Below, piece after piece: positions 19,612 to 28,632 of a stretch of DNA of 64,000 nucleotides. Under the pieces are notes generated by a model, which did no database searches, was not told the DNA's origin, and was given only the letters and a program-made list of their open reading frames with translations. How positions within the stretch are numbered: the stretch's first letter is position 1; each line of letters opens with the position of its first letter. This stretch comes from Pseudomonas mosselii (lineage in GTDB: Bacteria; Pseudomonadota; Gammaproteobacteria; Pseudomonadales; Pseudomonadaceae): NCBI RefSeq assembly GCF_005796105.1, contig NZ_VAUO01000002.1:620001-684000 (forward strand), given 5' to 3'. Both the position numbers and the translations under genes were made by a program.

Positions 19612-20622
19612 ATGTTGAGTTTTATTGCACGGCGCCTGGGCCTGTTGATCCCGACCTTCTTCGGTATCACCTTGCTGACCTTCGCGCTCATACGCCTGAT
19701 CCCCGGCGATCCGGTGGAAGTGATGATGGGCGAGCGCAGGGTCGATCCCGAAATGCACGCCCAGGCCATGGAGCGCCTGGGCCTGAACAAACCCCTGCCC
19801 GTCCAGTACCTAGACTACATCGGCAAGCTCGCCAAGGGCGACCTGGGCGAGTCGTTGCGCACCCGCACCAGTGTCTGGAGCGAGTTCGCCACGCTGTTCC
19901 CGGCCACCCTGGAACTGGCCATGGCGGCCCTTTTGTTCGCCGGCATCGTCGGGCTGTTGGCCGGCGTGATTGCCGCACTCAAGCGCGGCTCGCTGTTCGA
20001 CCATGGGGTGATGGGCATTTCGTTGGCCGGCTACTCGATGCCGATCTTCTGGTGGGGCCTGATCCTGATCATGTTCTTCTCGGTGAGCCTGGGCTGGACG
20101 CCAGTGTCCGGGCGTATCGACCTGCTCTACGACATCGAGCCGAAAACCGGCTTCATGCTCATCGACACCCTGCTCAGCGATGAAGACGGTGCGTTCAAGG
20201 ATGCGCTGATGCACCTGATCCTGCCAGCCATCGTGCTGGGCACCATTCCACTGGCGGTGATCGCCCGTATGACCCGCTCCTCGATGCTCGAAGTGCTGCG
20301 CGAAGACTATATCCGCACCGCCCGCGCCAAGGGCCTGTCACCGGCCCGCGTGGTGTTCGTCCACGGCCTGCGCAATGCGCTGATCCCGGTGCTGACGGTG
20401 TTCGGCCTGCAAGTCGGCGCGCTGCTCGCCGGTGCGGTACTCACCGAAACCATCTTCTCCTGGCCGGGCATCGGCAAATGGCTGATCGAAGCCATCGGTG
20501 CGCGTGACTACCCCGTGGTCCAGAACGGCATCCTGTTGATCGCCTGCCTGGTGATCCTGGTCAACTTCGTCGTGGACATCCTCTACGGCCTGGCCAACCC
20601 TCGCATCCGTCATCAGCGCTGA
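19612..20622 (+). CDS. dppB: Dipeptide ABC transporter permease DppB
   Basis: This is the first inner-membrane subunit of the dipeptide importer (336 aa). It starts MLSFIARRLGLLIPTFFGIT, as DppB proteins do, and has six hydrophobic segments. The EAA loop that contacts the ATPases is EDYIRTARAKGLSPARVVFV at about residues 228-247. Length and motif order are normal. It is followed by dppC after ten bases and pairs with it in the membrane. Confidence 0.96.
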   Translation: MLSFIARRLGLLIPTFFGITLLTFALIRLIPGDPVEVMMGERRVDPEMHAQAMERLGLNKPLPVQYLDYIGKLAKGDLGESLRTRTSVWSEFATLFPATLELAMAALLFAGIVGLLAGVIAALKRGSLFDHGVMGISLAGYSMPIFWWGLILIMFFSVSLGWTPVSGRIDLLYDIEPKTGFMLIDTLLSDEDGAFKDALMHLILPAIVLGTIPLAVIARMTRSSMLEVLREDYIRTARAKGLSPARVVFVHGLRNALIPVLTVFGLQVGALLAGAVLTETIFSWPGIGKWLIEAIGARDYPVVQNGILLIACLVILVNFVVDILYGLANPRIRHQR

Positions 20623-20632
20623 GGTCCACGCC

Positions 20633-21559
20633 ATGACAAGCCCGATTGCAAAATCTGTCACCCCAACCGGCGTGGTCGACCAGAGCCTGCTCTACCCCTC
20701 GCCCTACAAAGAGTTCTGGCACGCCTTCTCGCGCAACAAAGGCGCAGTGGCCGGCCTTGCCTTCATGCTGCTGATCGTGTTCTGCGCGCTGTTCGCCCCC
20801 TGGGTCGCGCCGCATGACCCTAGCGAGCAGTACCGCGATTTTCTGCTTACCCCACCGGTGTGGCTCGAAGGCGGCACCTGGCAGTTCATCCTCGGCACCG
20901 ACGAGTTAGGCCGTGACCTGCTCTCGCGGCTGATACAAGGCGCACGTCTGTCGCTGCTGATCGGCCTGTCCTCGGTGGTGATGTCGCTGATCCCTGGCAT
21001 CCTGCTGGGCCTGTTCGCCGGTTTCTTCCCACGCCTGCTGGGCCCGTCGATCATGCGCCTGATGGACGTCATGCTGGCCTTGCCGTCACTGCTGCTGGCC
21101 GTGGCGATCGTCGCCATCCTCGGCCCTGGCCTGATCAATACCGTGATAGCCATCGCCATCGTGTCGCTGCCGTCCTACGTGCGCCTGACCCGCGCGGCGG
21201 TGATGGGCGAACTCAACCGCGACTACGTCACCGCCGCCCGCCTGGCTGGCGCCGGCCTGCCGCGGCTGATGTTCGTCACCGTGCTACCCAACTGCATGGC
21301 GCCGCTGATCGTGCAGGCCACGCTCAGTTTCTCCTCGGCGATCCTGGATGCCGCCGCACTGGGCTTCCTGGGCCTCGGCGTACAACCGCCGACGCCTGAG
21401 TGGGGCACCATGCTGGCCTCGGCCCGTGACTACATCGAACGCGCCTGGTGGGTGGTGAGCCTGCCCGGCCTGACCATATTGCTCAGTGTGCTGGCAATCA
21501 ACCTGATGGGCGACGGCCTGCGCGACGCGCTAGACCCGAAACTCAAGAACGCCGCCTGA
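20633..21559 (+). CDS. dppC: Dipeptide ABC transporter permease DppC
   Basis: This is the second membrane subunit (308 aa). The N-terminal OppC-type region ([20 protein letters not shown]) precedes the first membrane helix. The motif [20 protein letters not shown] is typical, and the EAA loop reads [20 protein letters not shown]. It is spaced ten bases from both dppB and dppD, indicating a single translated operon. Confidence 0.96.
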   Translation: MTSPIAKSVTPTGVVDQSLLYPSPYKEFWHAFSRNKGAVAGLAFMLLIVFCALFAPWVAPHDPSEQYRDFLLTPPVWLEGGTWQFILGTDELGRDLLSRLIQGARLSLLIGLSSVVMSLIPGILLGLFAGFFPRLLGPSIMRLMDVMLALPSLLLAVAIVAILGPGLINTVIAIAIVSLPSYVRLTRAAVMGELNRDYVTAARLAGAGLPRLMFVTVLPNCMAPLIVQATLSFSSAILDAAALGFLGLGVQPPTPEWGTMLASARDYIERAWWVVSLPGLTILLSVLAINLMGDGLRDALDPKLKNAA

Positions 21560-21569
21560 GGAGACCGCC

Positions 21570-22538
21570 ATGTCACTGCTAGAAATCAACAAGCTCGACG
21601 TGCGCTTCGGCGACGCCCATGCCGTGCCGGTGGTCGATGGCCTCGACCTGACGGTGGATGCTGGCGAAATCCTCGCCATCGTCGGCGAGTCCGGCTCGGG
21701 CAAGTCCGTCACCATGATGGCCCTGATGGGGCTGATCGACGCCCCCGGACGCATCACTGCCGAACGCATGCACTTCGCCGGCACCGACATGCTCAAGCTG
21801 AGCGGCCGCCAGCGGCGCAAGGTCGTTGGCAAGGACATCGCGATGGTCTTCCAGGACCCGATGACCGCGCTCAACCCCAGCTACACCGTGGGCTTCCAGA
21901 TCGAAGAAGTGCTGCGCCAGCACCTGGGCCTCAAAGGCAAGGCGGCGCGCCAGCGCGCCCTGGAGCTGCTCAAGAAGGTCGAAATCCCGGCTGCCGAAAG
22001 CCGCCTGGATGCCTACCCGCACCAGCTCTCCGGTGGCATGAGCCAGCGCGTGGCGATTGCCATGGCGATTGCCGGTGAACCCAAGCTGCTGATCGCCGAC
22101 GAACCCACCACGGCGCTGGATGTGACCATCCAGGCGCAGATCATGGAGCTGCTGGTGAACCTGCAGAAAGAGCGCAACATGGCGCTGATCCTGATCACCC
22201 ATGACCTGGCAGTGGTCGCCGAAACGGCCAAGCGCGTATGCGTAATGTACGCCGGCCAAGCCGTGGAGGTAGGCCAGGTGCCGGAGCTGTTCGAGATCCC
22301 CGCCCACCCTTACAGCGAAGCGCTGCTTGCGGCCATTCCCGAGCACAGCCTCGGTGCCGAGCGCCTGGCCACCCTGCCCGGCATCGTCCCCGGTCGCTAC
22401 GACCGCCCGCAGGGTTGCCTGCTGTCGCCACGCTGCCCGTACGTGCAGGACAACTGCCGTCAACAGCGCCCAGCCCTCGCCCCCCAGGCTCATAGCCTCG
22501 CGCGGTGCTTCTACCCGCTCAACCAGGAGGTGGCGTGA
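21570..22538 (+). CDS. dppD: Dipeptide ABC transporter ATPase DppD
   Basis: This is one of two ATPases powering dipeptide import (322 aa). The Walker A motif is GESGSGKS, the signature is LSGGMSQR, and Walker B is LLIADEP followed by TTALDVTIQ. The C-terminal oligopeptide-transporter extension carries the Cys pattern [14 protein letters not shown], which in related DppD proteins binds an Fe-S cluster. The stop codon overlaps the dppF start (TGATG), so translational coupling is expected. Confidence 0.96.
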   Translation: MSLLEINKLDVRFGDAHAVPVVDGLDLTVDAGEILAIVGESGSGKSVTMMALMGLIDAPGRITAERMHFAGTDMLKLSGRQRRKVVGKDIAMVFQDPMTALNPSYTVGFQIEEVLRQHLGLKGKAARQRALELLKKVEIPAAESRLDAYPHQLSGGMSQRVAIAMAIAGEPKLLIADEPTTALDVTIQAQIMELLVNLQKERNMALILITHDLAVVAETAKRVCVMYAGQAVEVGQVPELFEIPAHPYSEALLAAIPEHSLGAERLATLPGIVPGRYDRPQGCLLSPRCPYVQDNCRQQRPALAPQAHSLARCFYPLNQEVA

Positions 22539-23506
22539 TGAGCGTCGTACTGTCCGCCCGTGACCTGACCCGTCACTATGAAGTGTCCCGTGGCCTGTTC
22601 AAGGGCCATGCCCTGGTGCGCGCACTCAACGGCGTGTCGTTCGAACTGGAGGCCGGCAAGACCCTGGCCGTGGTCGGCGAATCCGGCTGTGGCAAGTCGA
22701 CCCTGGCCCGCGCCCTCACGCTGATCGAGGCGCCTTCCTCAGGCTCACTGCAAATCGCCGGCATCGAGGTCAATAGCGCCGACAAGCAAGCACGCAAGCA
22801 ACTACGCCGTGACGTGCAGATGGTCTTCCAGAGCCCCTACGCTTCGCTCAACCCACGCCAGAAGGTCGGCGACCAGTTGGCCGAGCCGTTGCTGATCAAC
22901 ACCTCGCTGAGCAAGGCCGAGCGCCGTGAAAAGGTGCAGAAGATGATGGAGCAGGTGGGCCTGCGTCCCGAGCACTACCAGCGCTACCCGCACATGTTCT
23001 CGGGCGGCCAGCGCCAGCGCATTGCCCTGGCCCGCGCGATGATGCTGCAACCGAAAGTGCTGGTGGCGGATGAACCCACCTCGGCGCTGGACGTGTCGAT
23101 CCAGGCACAGGTGCTGAACCTGTTCATGGACTTGCAGAAGGCATTCAACACCGCTTACGTGTTCATCTCCCACAACCTGGCCGTGGTCCGTCATGTGGCC
23201 GATGACGTGCTGGTCATGTATCTGGGCAGGCCTGCGGAGATGGGGCCTAAAGAGGATATCTACGCCAAGCCCCTGCACCCTTACACCCAAGCGCTGCTGT
23301 CAGCGACCCCGGCGATTCACCCGGATCCGCTCAAGCCGAAGATCCGCATTGCCGGTGAACTCCCCAACCCGCTGAATCCACCGGATGGCTGCGCGTTCCA
23401 CAAGCGCTGCCCGCATGCGACCGAGCGTTGTGCCAAGGAGGTACCGGCATTGCGTGCGGTGAGTACCCGGCAGGTGGCTTGTCACTATGCAGAGCAGTTT
23501 CTCTAG
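22538..23506 (+). CDS. dppF: Dipeptide ABC transporter ATPase DppF
   Basis: This is the second ATPase subunit (322 aa). Walker A is GESGCGKST, the signature is FSGGQRQRIALARAMM, and Walker B is VLVADEPTSALDVS. The C-terminal Cys cluster reads CAFHKRCPHATERC. The ATG at 22538 overlaps the dppD stop by one base and is preceded by GGAGG. It ends the dpp cluster, and its stop is followed by a long perfect palindrome. Confidence 0.96.
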   Translation: MSVVLSARDLTRHYEVSRGLFKGHALVRALNGVSFELEAGKTLAVVGESGCGKSTLARALTLIEAPSSGSLQIAGIEVNSADKQARKQLRRDVQMVFQSPYASLNPRQKVGDQLAEPLLINTSLSKAERREKVQKMMEQVGLRPEHYQRYPHMFSGGQRQRIALARAMMLQPKVLVADEPTSALDVSIQAQVLNLFMDLQKAFNTAYVFISHNLAVVRHVADDVLVMYLGRPAEMGPKEDIYAKPLHPYTQALLSATPAIHPDPLKPKIRIAGELPNPLNPPDGCAFHKRCPHATERCAKEVPALRAVSTRQVACHYAEQFL

Positions 23507-23524
23507 GTAGTCGCAGCACAACCG

Positions 23525-23597
23525 ATCGCGGCACAAGGCCGCTCCTACAGCACGCTGTAGGAGCGGCCTTGTGCCGCGATGGGCTGCAACGCAGCCC
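23525..23597. repeat. 27-bp-arm palindrome and small hairpin after dppF
   Basis: Positions 23525-23551 and 23554-23580 are perfect reverse complements with a two-base centre; each arm contains GCGGCACAAGGCCGCTCCTA. A second hairpin, GGGCTGCAACGCAGCCC (23581-23597), follows. The same palindrome type forms the outer part of the composite REP elements elsewhere in the window. It lies between convergent genes and probably ends or protects both transcripts. Confidence 0.85.
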
Positions 23598-23633
23598 TGA
23601 ATGGCCAGCGCTACGTGAAGCTGCCCTTCTCGG

Positions 23634-23708
23634 TCAATGCATGAAAATTGCAATCAGGATAATCACGGGGATAGGTACTCCAAGCATCCACAGCAAAATC
23701 GAGCGCAT
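23634..23708 (-). CDS. 24-residue hydrophobic membrane peptide
   Basis: A 25-codon frame encodes MRSILLWMLGVPIPVIILIA followed by IFMH, a single predicted membrane helix with a Pro-Ile-Pro kink. The ATG at 23708 has the strong ribosome-binding site AGGGAG seven bases upstream. The frame starts 15 bp after the stop of the membrane protein gene on the same strand, so the two are likely one operon. I recall similar tiny proteins in other Pseudomonas genomes but know no function. It could be a regulatory peptide that binds the upstream membrane protein. The main alternative is a chance frame, but the ribosome-binding site and hydrophobicity argue against that. Confidence 0.65.
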   Translation of the reverse strand: MRSILLWMLGVPIPVIILIAIFMH

Positions 23709-23723
23709 ATCGGTTCTCCCTGC

Positions 23724-24623
23724 TTAACGTTGAATGGTGCGATGGGTTACGTAGTCGCCTTCAAGCCACTGCACGCGGTCACGCAGACGGCCGCCAAACA
23801 GCGCAGCCAGGCTGGCGAAGAATGCGCCGCAAAGCAGTGCAACGAAGGTCCACAACGCGGTCCAGGCGGCCACGCTGGCGGCCTTGTCAGCCGCTTGCTT
23901 GGCTTGGACTTTGAGTTGCTGTACCTGTGCCATGACCTGATCCACACGCGCCTCGGCCTCTGGCAAGGTCAAACGCGTACGTTGCGCCACCAACTGCGCC
24001 AGGTAGGCACGATCCTCTGCTGGCAGGGCTCCATCATTGGCGACACCTTTGGCAAGGATCCGCGCGGCCACGCCGTTGGCGGCATCCTCGCTGACCGGAG
24101 CCGGCCCCTCACTACGGAACAGGCTGTCGACAAAATAGCCCATCGAGTCGTTGTGATTGCCCGCCGCCGCAGCGCCCCCAGCGGCAGCGCTGACCGTGAC
24201 CACCTGGGATGCCGCGCTGGCGCCAGCGCCGATCAGGTTGCCGGCGGTTCCGAGCACCAGCATTGCCGCAACCAGGGTCGCCACGGCCCAGGACAGGAAG
24301 CCGTGGGCAGTATCGCGGAAGTAAACCTCATCGCCATGCAGGTTGGCCCACTTCACCCGCAACCGCCCGGCGATATAACCGCCAAGGCCTGATGCGATGA
24401 TTTGCGTGAGCAACAACCAGACGATAGTGGAGATGCCCAGTGCCTTGGCGCTGGCCCCTTCGTCAGCCCACGGCGATGTGGCCGCCAAGCCCAAGCCAGC
24501 CCCCAGGACCACGAGGATCAGCGACGCGGCAGCAGCGGCAGCGGCACCCGCGAAAATCGCCGCCCAGGACACGCCCGAACGGCTTTGGTTATCGACAACG
24601 ACAGAGTCGGCAGAGGTGATCAT
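23724..24623 (-). CDS. PhnA-like/uncharacterised integral membrane protein
   Basis: The 299-aa product is a membrane protein of unknown function. An N-terminal helix (SWAAIFAGAAAAAAASLILV), a second near residues 65-85, a third near 115-135 and a last one at about 250-280 are visible. A periplasmic or cytosolic loop in the middle contains a helical, coiled-coil-like segment rich in Gln and Ala (VDQVMAQVQQLKVQAKQAAD). Related proteins are found in rhizobia and pseudomonads, sometimes labelled PhnA-like. It is followed by the 24-residue membrane peptide on the same strand and is divergent from the AraC-type regulator. Confidence 0.75.
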   Translation of the reverse strand: MITSADSVVVDNQSRSGVSWAAIFAGAAAAAAASLILVVLGAGLGLAATSPWADEGASAKALGISTIVWLLLTQIIASGLGGYIAGRLRVKWANLHGDEVYFRDTAHGFLSWAVATLVAAMLVLGTAGNLIGAGASAASQVVTVSAAAGGAAAAGNHNDSMGYFVDSLFRSEGPAPVSEDAANGVAARILAKGVANDGALPAEDRAYLAQLVAQRTRLTLPEAEARVDQVMAQVQQLKVQAKQAADKAASVAAWTALWTFVALLCGAFFASLAALFGGRLRDRVQWLEGDYVTHRTIQR

Positions 24624-24837
24624 GATGTGTTCGCCTGTATGAGTTGTTAGCGAGATATCCCTTCACGTGCTAACCGTTGCAGTGCCTGTGCCAGTTGTGA
24701 CGAAAAATGACGTCCTTTGAAATCAATACGTTAACCACGATCGTAGAGACAGGACCGTGCAAAATGCGCGAATCACCGTTTGCCATCAGGTGTTCTGCAT
24801 TCTTGTCGCCGCCCGGACGCCAAGGCATGATCCAGGC

Positions 24838-25638
24838 ATGACACTTCCTGACAGCAGCGCCCAGACCCCGCTCACCGCCGACACCGTCATGCGCTACCAC
24901 CTGTGCTGGAAGCATCGCGACCTGGACGGTGTGATGGCGCTGTTTCACCCGGATGTGCAGTACCACGACTTCTTCCAGAACCGCGTACTCGGCTATGCGC
25001 AACTGCGCGACTATGTGCGCGCCTGCCTGCCCCATGAAGCCGGCGAGGACATCGTCCATAGCGACCGTATTCGCGTCGACGGCTGCACCGCATTCATCCA
25101 GTACCAGGTAACCGTGCAGGGCGGCGACGGCCTGGCGGCGTTTCAGTCGAGCGAAGCGATCACCGTCAAGGACAGCCTTATCTGGCGGGTCAACGAGTAC
25201 GCAACGCTGGTGCGCCAAGACACTAAAGGCGCCTCGGGCACTGGACTGCGCCCGGCCACCAGCCGCCTGGGCCTGTCGCCACGGCAGCTGTCGACCATGG
25301 CCCAGGACCTGGAGCACTACTTCCACAACCGCCGTCCCTACCTGGACCCGGAGCTGGATCTGCAACAGGTGGCCGACGAAAGCGGCTACAGCCGTAACCA
25401 GATCTCCTACCTGCTCAACCAGGTGCTGGGCCAGAGCTTCTATCGCTACGTCAACCAGGCCCGCCTGCAACACCTGATGGCCCGCCTCGACGACGACCGC
25501 ATCGAGGCGCCCATCGACGCCCTGGCGTTCGATGCCGGGTTCAACTCGCTTTCGGCGTTCTACAAAGCCTTTCGCGAGCACACCGGCGTCACGCCCAAGG
25601 CGTATCTCAAGCAGATTTCCCTGCGTGCACGCACGTAA
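24838..25638 (+). CDS. AraC-family regulator with an NTF2/SnoaL-like N-terminal domain
   Basis: The 266-aa protein joins an N-terminal SnoaL/NTF2-like fold (about 12-125; YHLCWKHRDLDGVMALFHPD, VQYHDFF) to a C-terminal AraC DNA-binding domain with two helix-turn-helix units (VADESGYSRNQISYLLNQV and LAFDAGFNSLSAFYKAFREH). AraC proteins usually activate neighbouring genes when a ligand binds the N-terminal domain. Here the likely targets are the downstream oxidoreductase, cupin and polyamine-binding genes. The ATG at 24838 is my choice; a GTG at 24757 after AGGA would add 27 residues. The ligand is unknown, with a polyamine or amine as an inference from context. Confidence 0.85.
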   Translation: MTLPDSSAQTPLTADTVMRYHLCWKHRDLDGVMALFHPDVQYHDFFQNRVLGYAQLRDYVRACLPHEAGEDIVHSDRIRVDGCTAFIQYQVTVQGGDGLAAFQSSEAITVKDSLIWRVNEYATLVRQDTKGASGTGLRPATSRLGLSPRQLSTMAQDLEHYFHNRRPYLDPELDLQQVADESGYSRNQISYLLNQVLGQSFYRYVNQARLQHLMARLDDDRIEAPIDALAFDAGFNSLSAFYKAFREHTGVTPKAYLKQISLRART

Positions 25639-25701
25639 GACAGCCTTCCCCACGCTTCACTAGGATCGCCCACAGACCTTGACGGATGTGGAGCACGACC
25701 G

Positions 25702-27108
25702 ATGCAATCCCTGCGCACGATCAGCCTGTGGATGGACCAGCTCGACGAGCCGCTGTGTGCGCGTGCGGCCCTGCGCCAGGACCTGGACCTCGACGTGTGC
25801 ATCATCGGCGCCGGCTACACGGGCCTGTGGACCGCGTACTACCTCAAGCGCCAGGCCCCTCAACTGAACATCGCGCTGATCGAGGCGAACATTGCAGGCT
25901 TCGGCGCCTCCGGGCGCAACGGCGGTTGGCTGATGGGCAACATCCTGGGCGAAGACCGCCTGCTCGCCAGCCTTTCGCCGCAGCAACGCCGGGCCAGTAT
26001 CGACCTGTTGCAGGGCACCCCCGACGAAGTCCAGCACGTGTTGCAACGCGAAGGCATCGACTGCGACTACCGCAAGGGCGGAGTGCTGTACTGCGCGGCC
26101 CGTTACCCCGAACAGGAGCGTAGCCTGCGCGCGTGGCTGGACGATCTCTACCGCCAGGGCATGACCGAACACGACTACCACTGGCTGCGCCCCGAACAGC
26201 TCGATGCCCAGTTACGCATCAGCAACCCCTATGGCGCGGTCTTCAGCCCGCACACCGCCACCCTCCAGCCCGCCAAGTTGGTGCGCGGCCTGGCCCGGGC
26301 GGTCGAGGCGCTAGGCGTTACGATCTACGAGAACACCCCGGCGCTCGATTGGCAGACAGGTGAAGTACGTACGCCGCTGGCGCGCATCCGCAGCCACTGG
26401 ATCGTGCCCGCCGTCGAGGGCTACGCCGCCAGCTTGCCGCCGCTGGGGCGCCACCAGTTGCCAGTGCAAAGCCTGCTGGTGGCCACCGAGCCACTGCCAG
26501 AGTCCACCTGGGAACAGATTGGCCTGAGCCAGGGCCAGGCGTTCAGCGAGAACAGCCGCCAGGTCACCTATGGCCAACGCAGCGCCGACAACCGCCTGGT
26601 GTTCGGCGCACGTGGCGGCTATCGCTTCGGCGGGCGGTTGCGGGAAAACTTCAACCTCGAACATCACGAGATCGAACTGCGCCGCTACCTGTTCGGCGAA
26701 CTCTTCCCGCAGCTCAAGCATGTGCGTATCACCCACTCCTGGGGCGGCAACCTGGGTATGGCCCGGCGCTTCCGCCCGCACATGCTGTGCGACCGCCAGC
26801 GCGGCGTCGCCCTGGCCGGTGGCTACGGCGGTGAAGGCGTAGGCGCCAGCAACCTAGGCGGGCGCACCCTCGCCGCGCTGATCCTTGGCCAACACAACGC
26901 CCTCACCGCGCAGCCGTGGGTGCACGACAACCGCCCAGTCGCGAGCCTGGCCAGCTGGCCGCCAGAACCGTGCCGCTGGCTGGGCTACAACGCGATCATC
27001 CAGAGCTTCGTCAACGAGGACCGGACCCTCGCCAACCCAGCCAGCGCGCCTTGGCGGCGGCGCTTGGCCACGGGGCTGGCCGACTTCATGGAAGGCTTCA
27101 TGCACTGA
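25702..27108 (+). CDS. FAD-dependent amine oxidoreductase (DAO/PuuB-like)
   Basis: This 468-aa flavoenzyme has the N-terminal dinucleotide motif IIGAGYTGLWTAYYLK (GAGYTG at residues 36-41). The DAO family motif GFGASGRNGGWLMGN follows, and GGYGGEGVGASNLGGRTLA lies near the C-terminus. The family oxidises secondary amines, including gamma-glutamylputrescine (PuuB), glycine and sarcosine. Its neighbours (a cupin and a PotF/SpuD-type polyamine-binding protein) point to an amine or polyamine derivative as substrate. It lies 31 bp ahead of the cupin gene, and all three genes seem to be one transcription unit behind the AraC regulator. Confidence 0.85.
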   Translation: MQSLRTISLWMDQLDEPLCARAALRQDLDLDVCIIGAGYTGLWTAYYLKRQAPQLNIALIEANIAGFGASGRNGGWLMGNILGEDRLLASLSPQQRRASIDLLQGTPDEVQHVLQREGIDCDYRKGGVLYCAARYPEQERSLRAWLDDLYRQGMTEHDYHWLRPEQLDAQLRISNPYGAVFSPHTATLQPAKLVRGLARAVEALGVTIYENTPALDWQTGEVRTPLARIRSHWIVPAVEGYAASLPPLGRHQLPVQSLLVATEPLPESTWEQIGLSQGQAFSENSRQVTYGQRSADNRLVFGARGGYRFGGRLRENFNLEHHEIELRRYLFGELFPQLKHVRITHSWGGNLGMARRFRPHMLCDRQRGVALAGGYGGEGVGASNLGGRTLAALILGQHNALTAQPWVHDNRPVASLASWPPEPCRWLGYNAIIQSFVNEDRTLANPASAPWRRRLATGLADFMEGFMH

Positions 27109-27139
27109 CTTCCCGCCCACCACACAGGAAACACCGGTC

Positions 27140-27481
27140 ATGCGCATCACCCAGTTCAAGCACACCGACAGCATCACGCTGGACAGCTCCAACCCTGTCG
27201 CCGTCCCCCTTGGCGAGCCGGTCGCCGTCACTTCGGTCACCTGCGTCGAGCGCAGCGACGGGGTCGAGACCGGCATTTGGGAATGCACCCCGGGCCGCTG
27301 GCGGCGGCAGATCGTGCAACAGGAGTTCTGCCACTTCATCAAGGGCCGCTGCACCTTCACTCCCGACGGCGGCGAGCCACTGATCATAGAAGCCGGAGAC
27401 GCACTGATGCTACCGGCCAACAGCACCGGCATCTGGGACATCCAGCAGACCGTGCGCAAGAGTTACGTACTGATTTTCTGA
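27140..27481 (+). CDS. Small cupin-domain protein
   Basis: This single-domain cupin has 113 aa. The barrel motifs are partly visible (IWECTPGRWRR, EFCHFIKGRCTFTPDGGEP and EAGDALMLPANSTGIWDI). Only part of the usual metal-binding His/Glu set is seen, as in the DUF861/EutQ-like group (one His in FCHFIKG). Such cupins often accompany FAD amine oxidases in polyamine and amino acid catabolic clusters, but their reaction is not settled. The ATG at 27140 follows AGGAAA. It is between the oxidoreductase and the binding protein on the same strand. Confidence 0.8.
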   Translation: MRITQFKHTDSITLDSSNPVAVPLGEPVAVTSVTCVERSDGVETGIWECTPGRWRRQIVQQEFCHFIKGRCTFTPDGGEPLIIEAGDALMLPANSTGIWDIQQTVRKSYVLIF

Positions 27482-27533
27482 TCCGCTGATCGCCTGCCTT
27501 CGATAACAACAGACAAAGCAAGGTAACCCCGAC

Positions 27534-28613
27534 ATGCGTACCCTCTTTCTCGCACCCCTGATGCTGGCCGCCAGCGTAGCCAGCGCCGCCGACTCGGTGA
27601 AGATCTATAACTGGTCCAGCTATGTGGCCCCCGACACCCTGCAGAACTTCCAGAAGGCCACCGGCATCAACCCGACGTACGACGTGTACGACAGCAACGA
27701 GACCCTCGACGGCAAGCTGATGACCGGCAATTCCGGCTATGACGTGGTGTTTCCCTCCAACCACTTCATGGCCCGGCAGATCCAGGGCAAGGCCCTGAAG
27801 AAGCTGGACAAGTCGCAATTGCCCAACTGGAAGAACCTCAATCCGGTGCTGCTCAAGGCGCTGGAGGTGAACGACCCCGGCAACCAGTATGGCTTCCCGT
27901 ACCTGTGGGGTAGCACCGGTATCGGCTACAACATCGACAAGGTCAAGGCCGTGCTGGGCGAGGACGCCCCGGTGGATTCCTGGGACCTGATCTTCAAGCC
28001 CGAGTACATGAGCAAGCTCAAGAGCTGCGGCGTGGCGGTGCTGGACAACGGCCCCGAGCTGCTGCCGATCGCCCTGCACTATCTCGGCCTGCCACACCAC
28101 AGCCAGAACCCGGCCGACTACGACAAGGCCAAGGCGCTGCTGATGAAAGTGCGCCCGTACATCAGCTACTTCCACTCATCCAAGTACACCGGCGACCTGG
28201 CCAATGGCGATGTGTGTGTCGTGGTGGGTTTCTCGGGTGATGTGCTACAGGCCAAGAACCGCGCCGAGGAGGCGAAGAACGGGGTGAAGGTGGGGTACTC
28301 GATCCCGAAGGAAGGCGCGCCGATGTGGTTCGACATGGTCGCCATGCCAGTCGATGCGCCGGACGAAAAGGCCGGTTACGCCTACATGAACTACCTGTTG
28401 GACCCTGACGCGATGGCCAACATCAGCAACCACGTGCAGTACGCCAACGGCAACCTGGCGGCGGATGCGAAGGTTGAGCCGGCGCTGAAGGCCAACACGA
28501 TGATTTATCCGAGCGAGGATGTGATGGGCAAGCTGTATGCCCTGGAAGCAATGCCGGCGAAGATCGACCGCATTCGCACGCGGATCTGGACCAGCATCAA
28601 GGCCGGGAATTGA
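27534..28613 (+). CDS. Periplasmic polyamine-binding protein (PotF/SpuD-like)
   Basis: The 359-aa ABC binding protein starts with a signal peptide (MRTLFLAPLMLAASVASA) followed by ADSVKIYNWSSYVAPDTLQN, the start of the PotF/PotD/SpuD family. The pocket segments YDSNETLDGKLMTGNSGYDV and FPYLWGSTGIGYN are present. PotF-type proteins bind putrescine; the exact polyamine here is unknown. No permease or ATPase genes are adjacent, so it must use a transporter encoded elsewhere or act as a sensor. It closes a module with the AraC regulator, FAD oxidase and cupin. Confidence 0.9.
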   Translation: MRTLFLAPLMLAASVASAADSVKIYNWSSYVAPDTLQNFQKATGINPTYDVYDSNETLDGKLMTGNSGYDVVFPSNHFMARQIQGKALKKLDKSQLPNWKNLNPVLLKALEVNDPGNQYGFPYLWGSTGIGYNIDKVKAVLGEDAPVDSWDLIFKPEYMSKLKSCGVAVLDNGPELLPIALHYLGLPHHSQNPADYDKAKALLMKVRPYISYFHSSKYTGDLANGDVCVVVGFSGDVLQAKNRAEEAKNGVKVGYSIPKEGAPMWFDMVAMPVDAPDEKAGYAYMNYLLDPDAMANISNHVQYANGNLAADAKVEPALKANTMIYPSEDVMGKLYALEAMPAKIDRIRTRIWTSIKAGN

Positions 28614-28632
28614 GTTCAGGCATGACACCACC

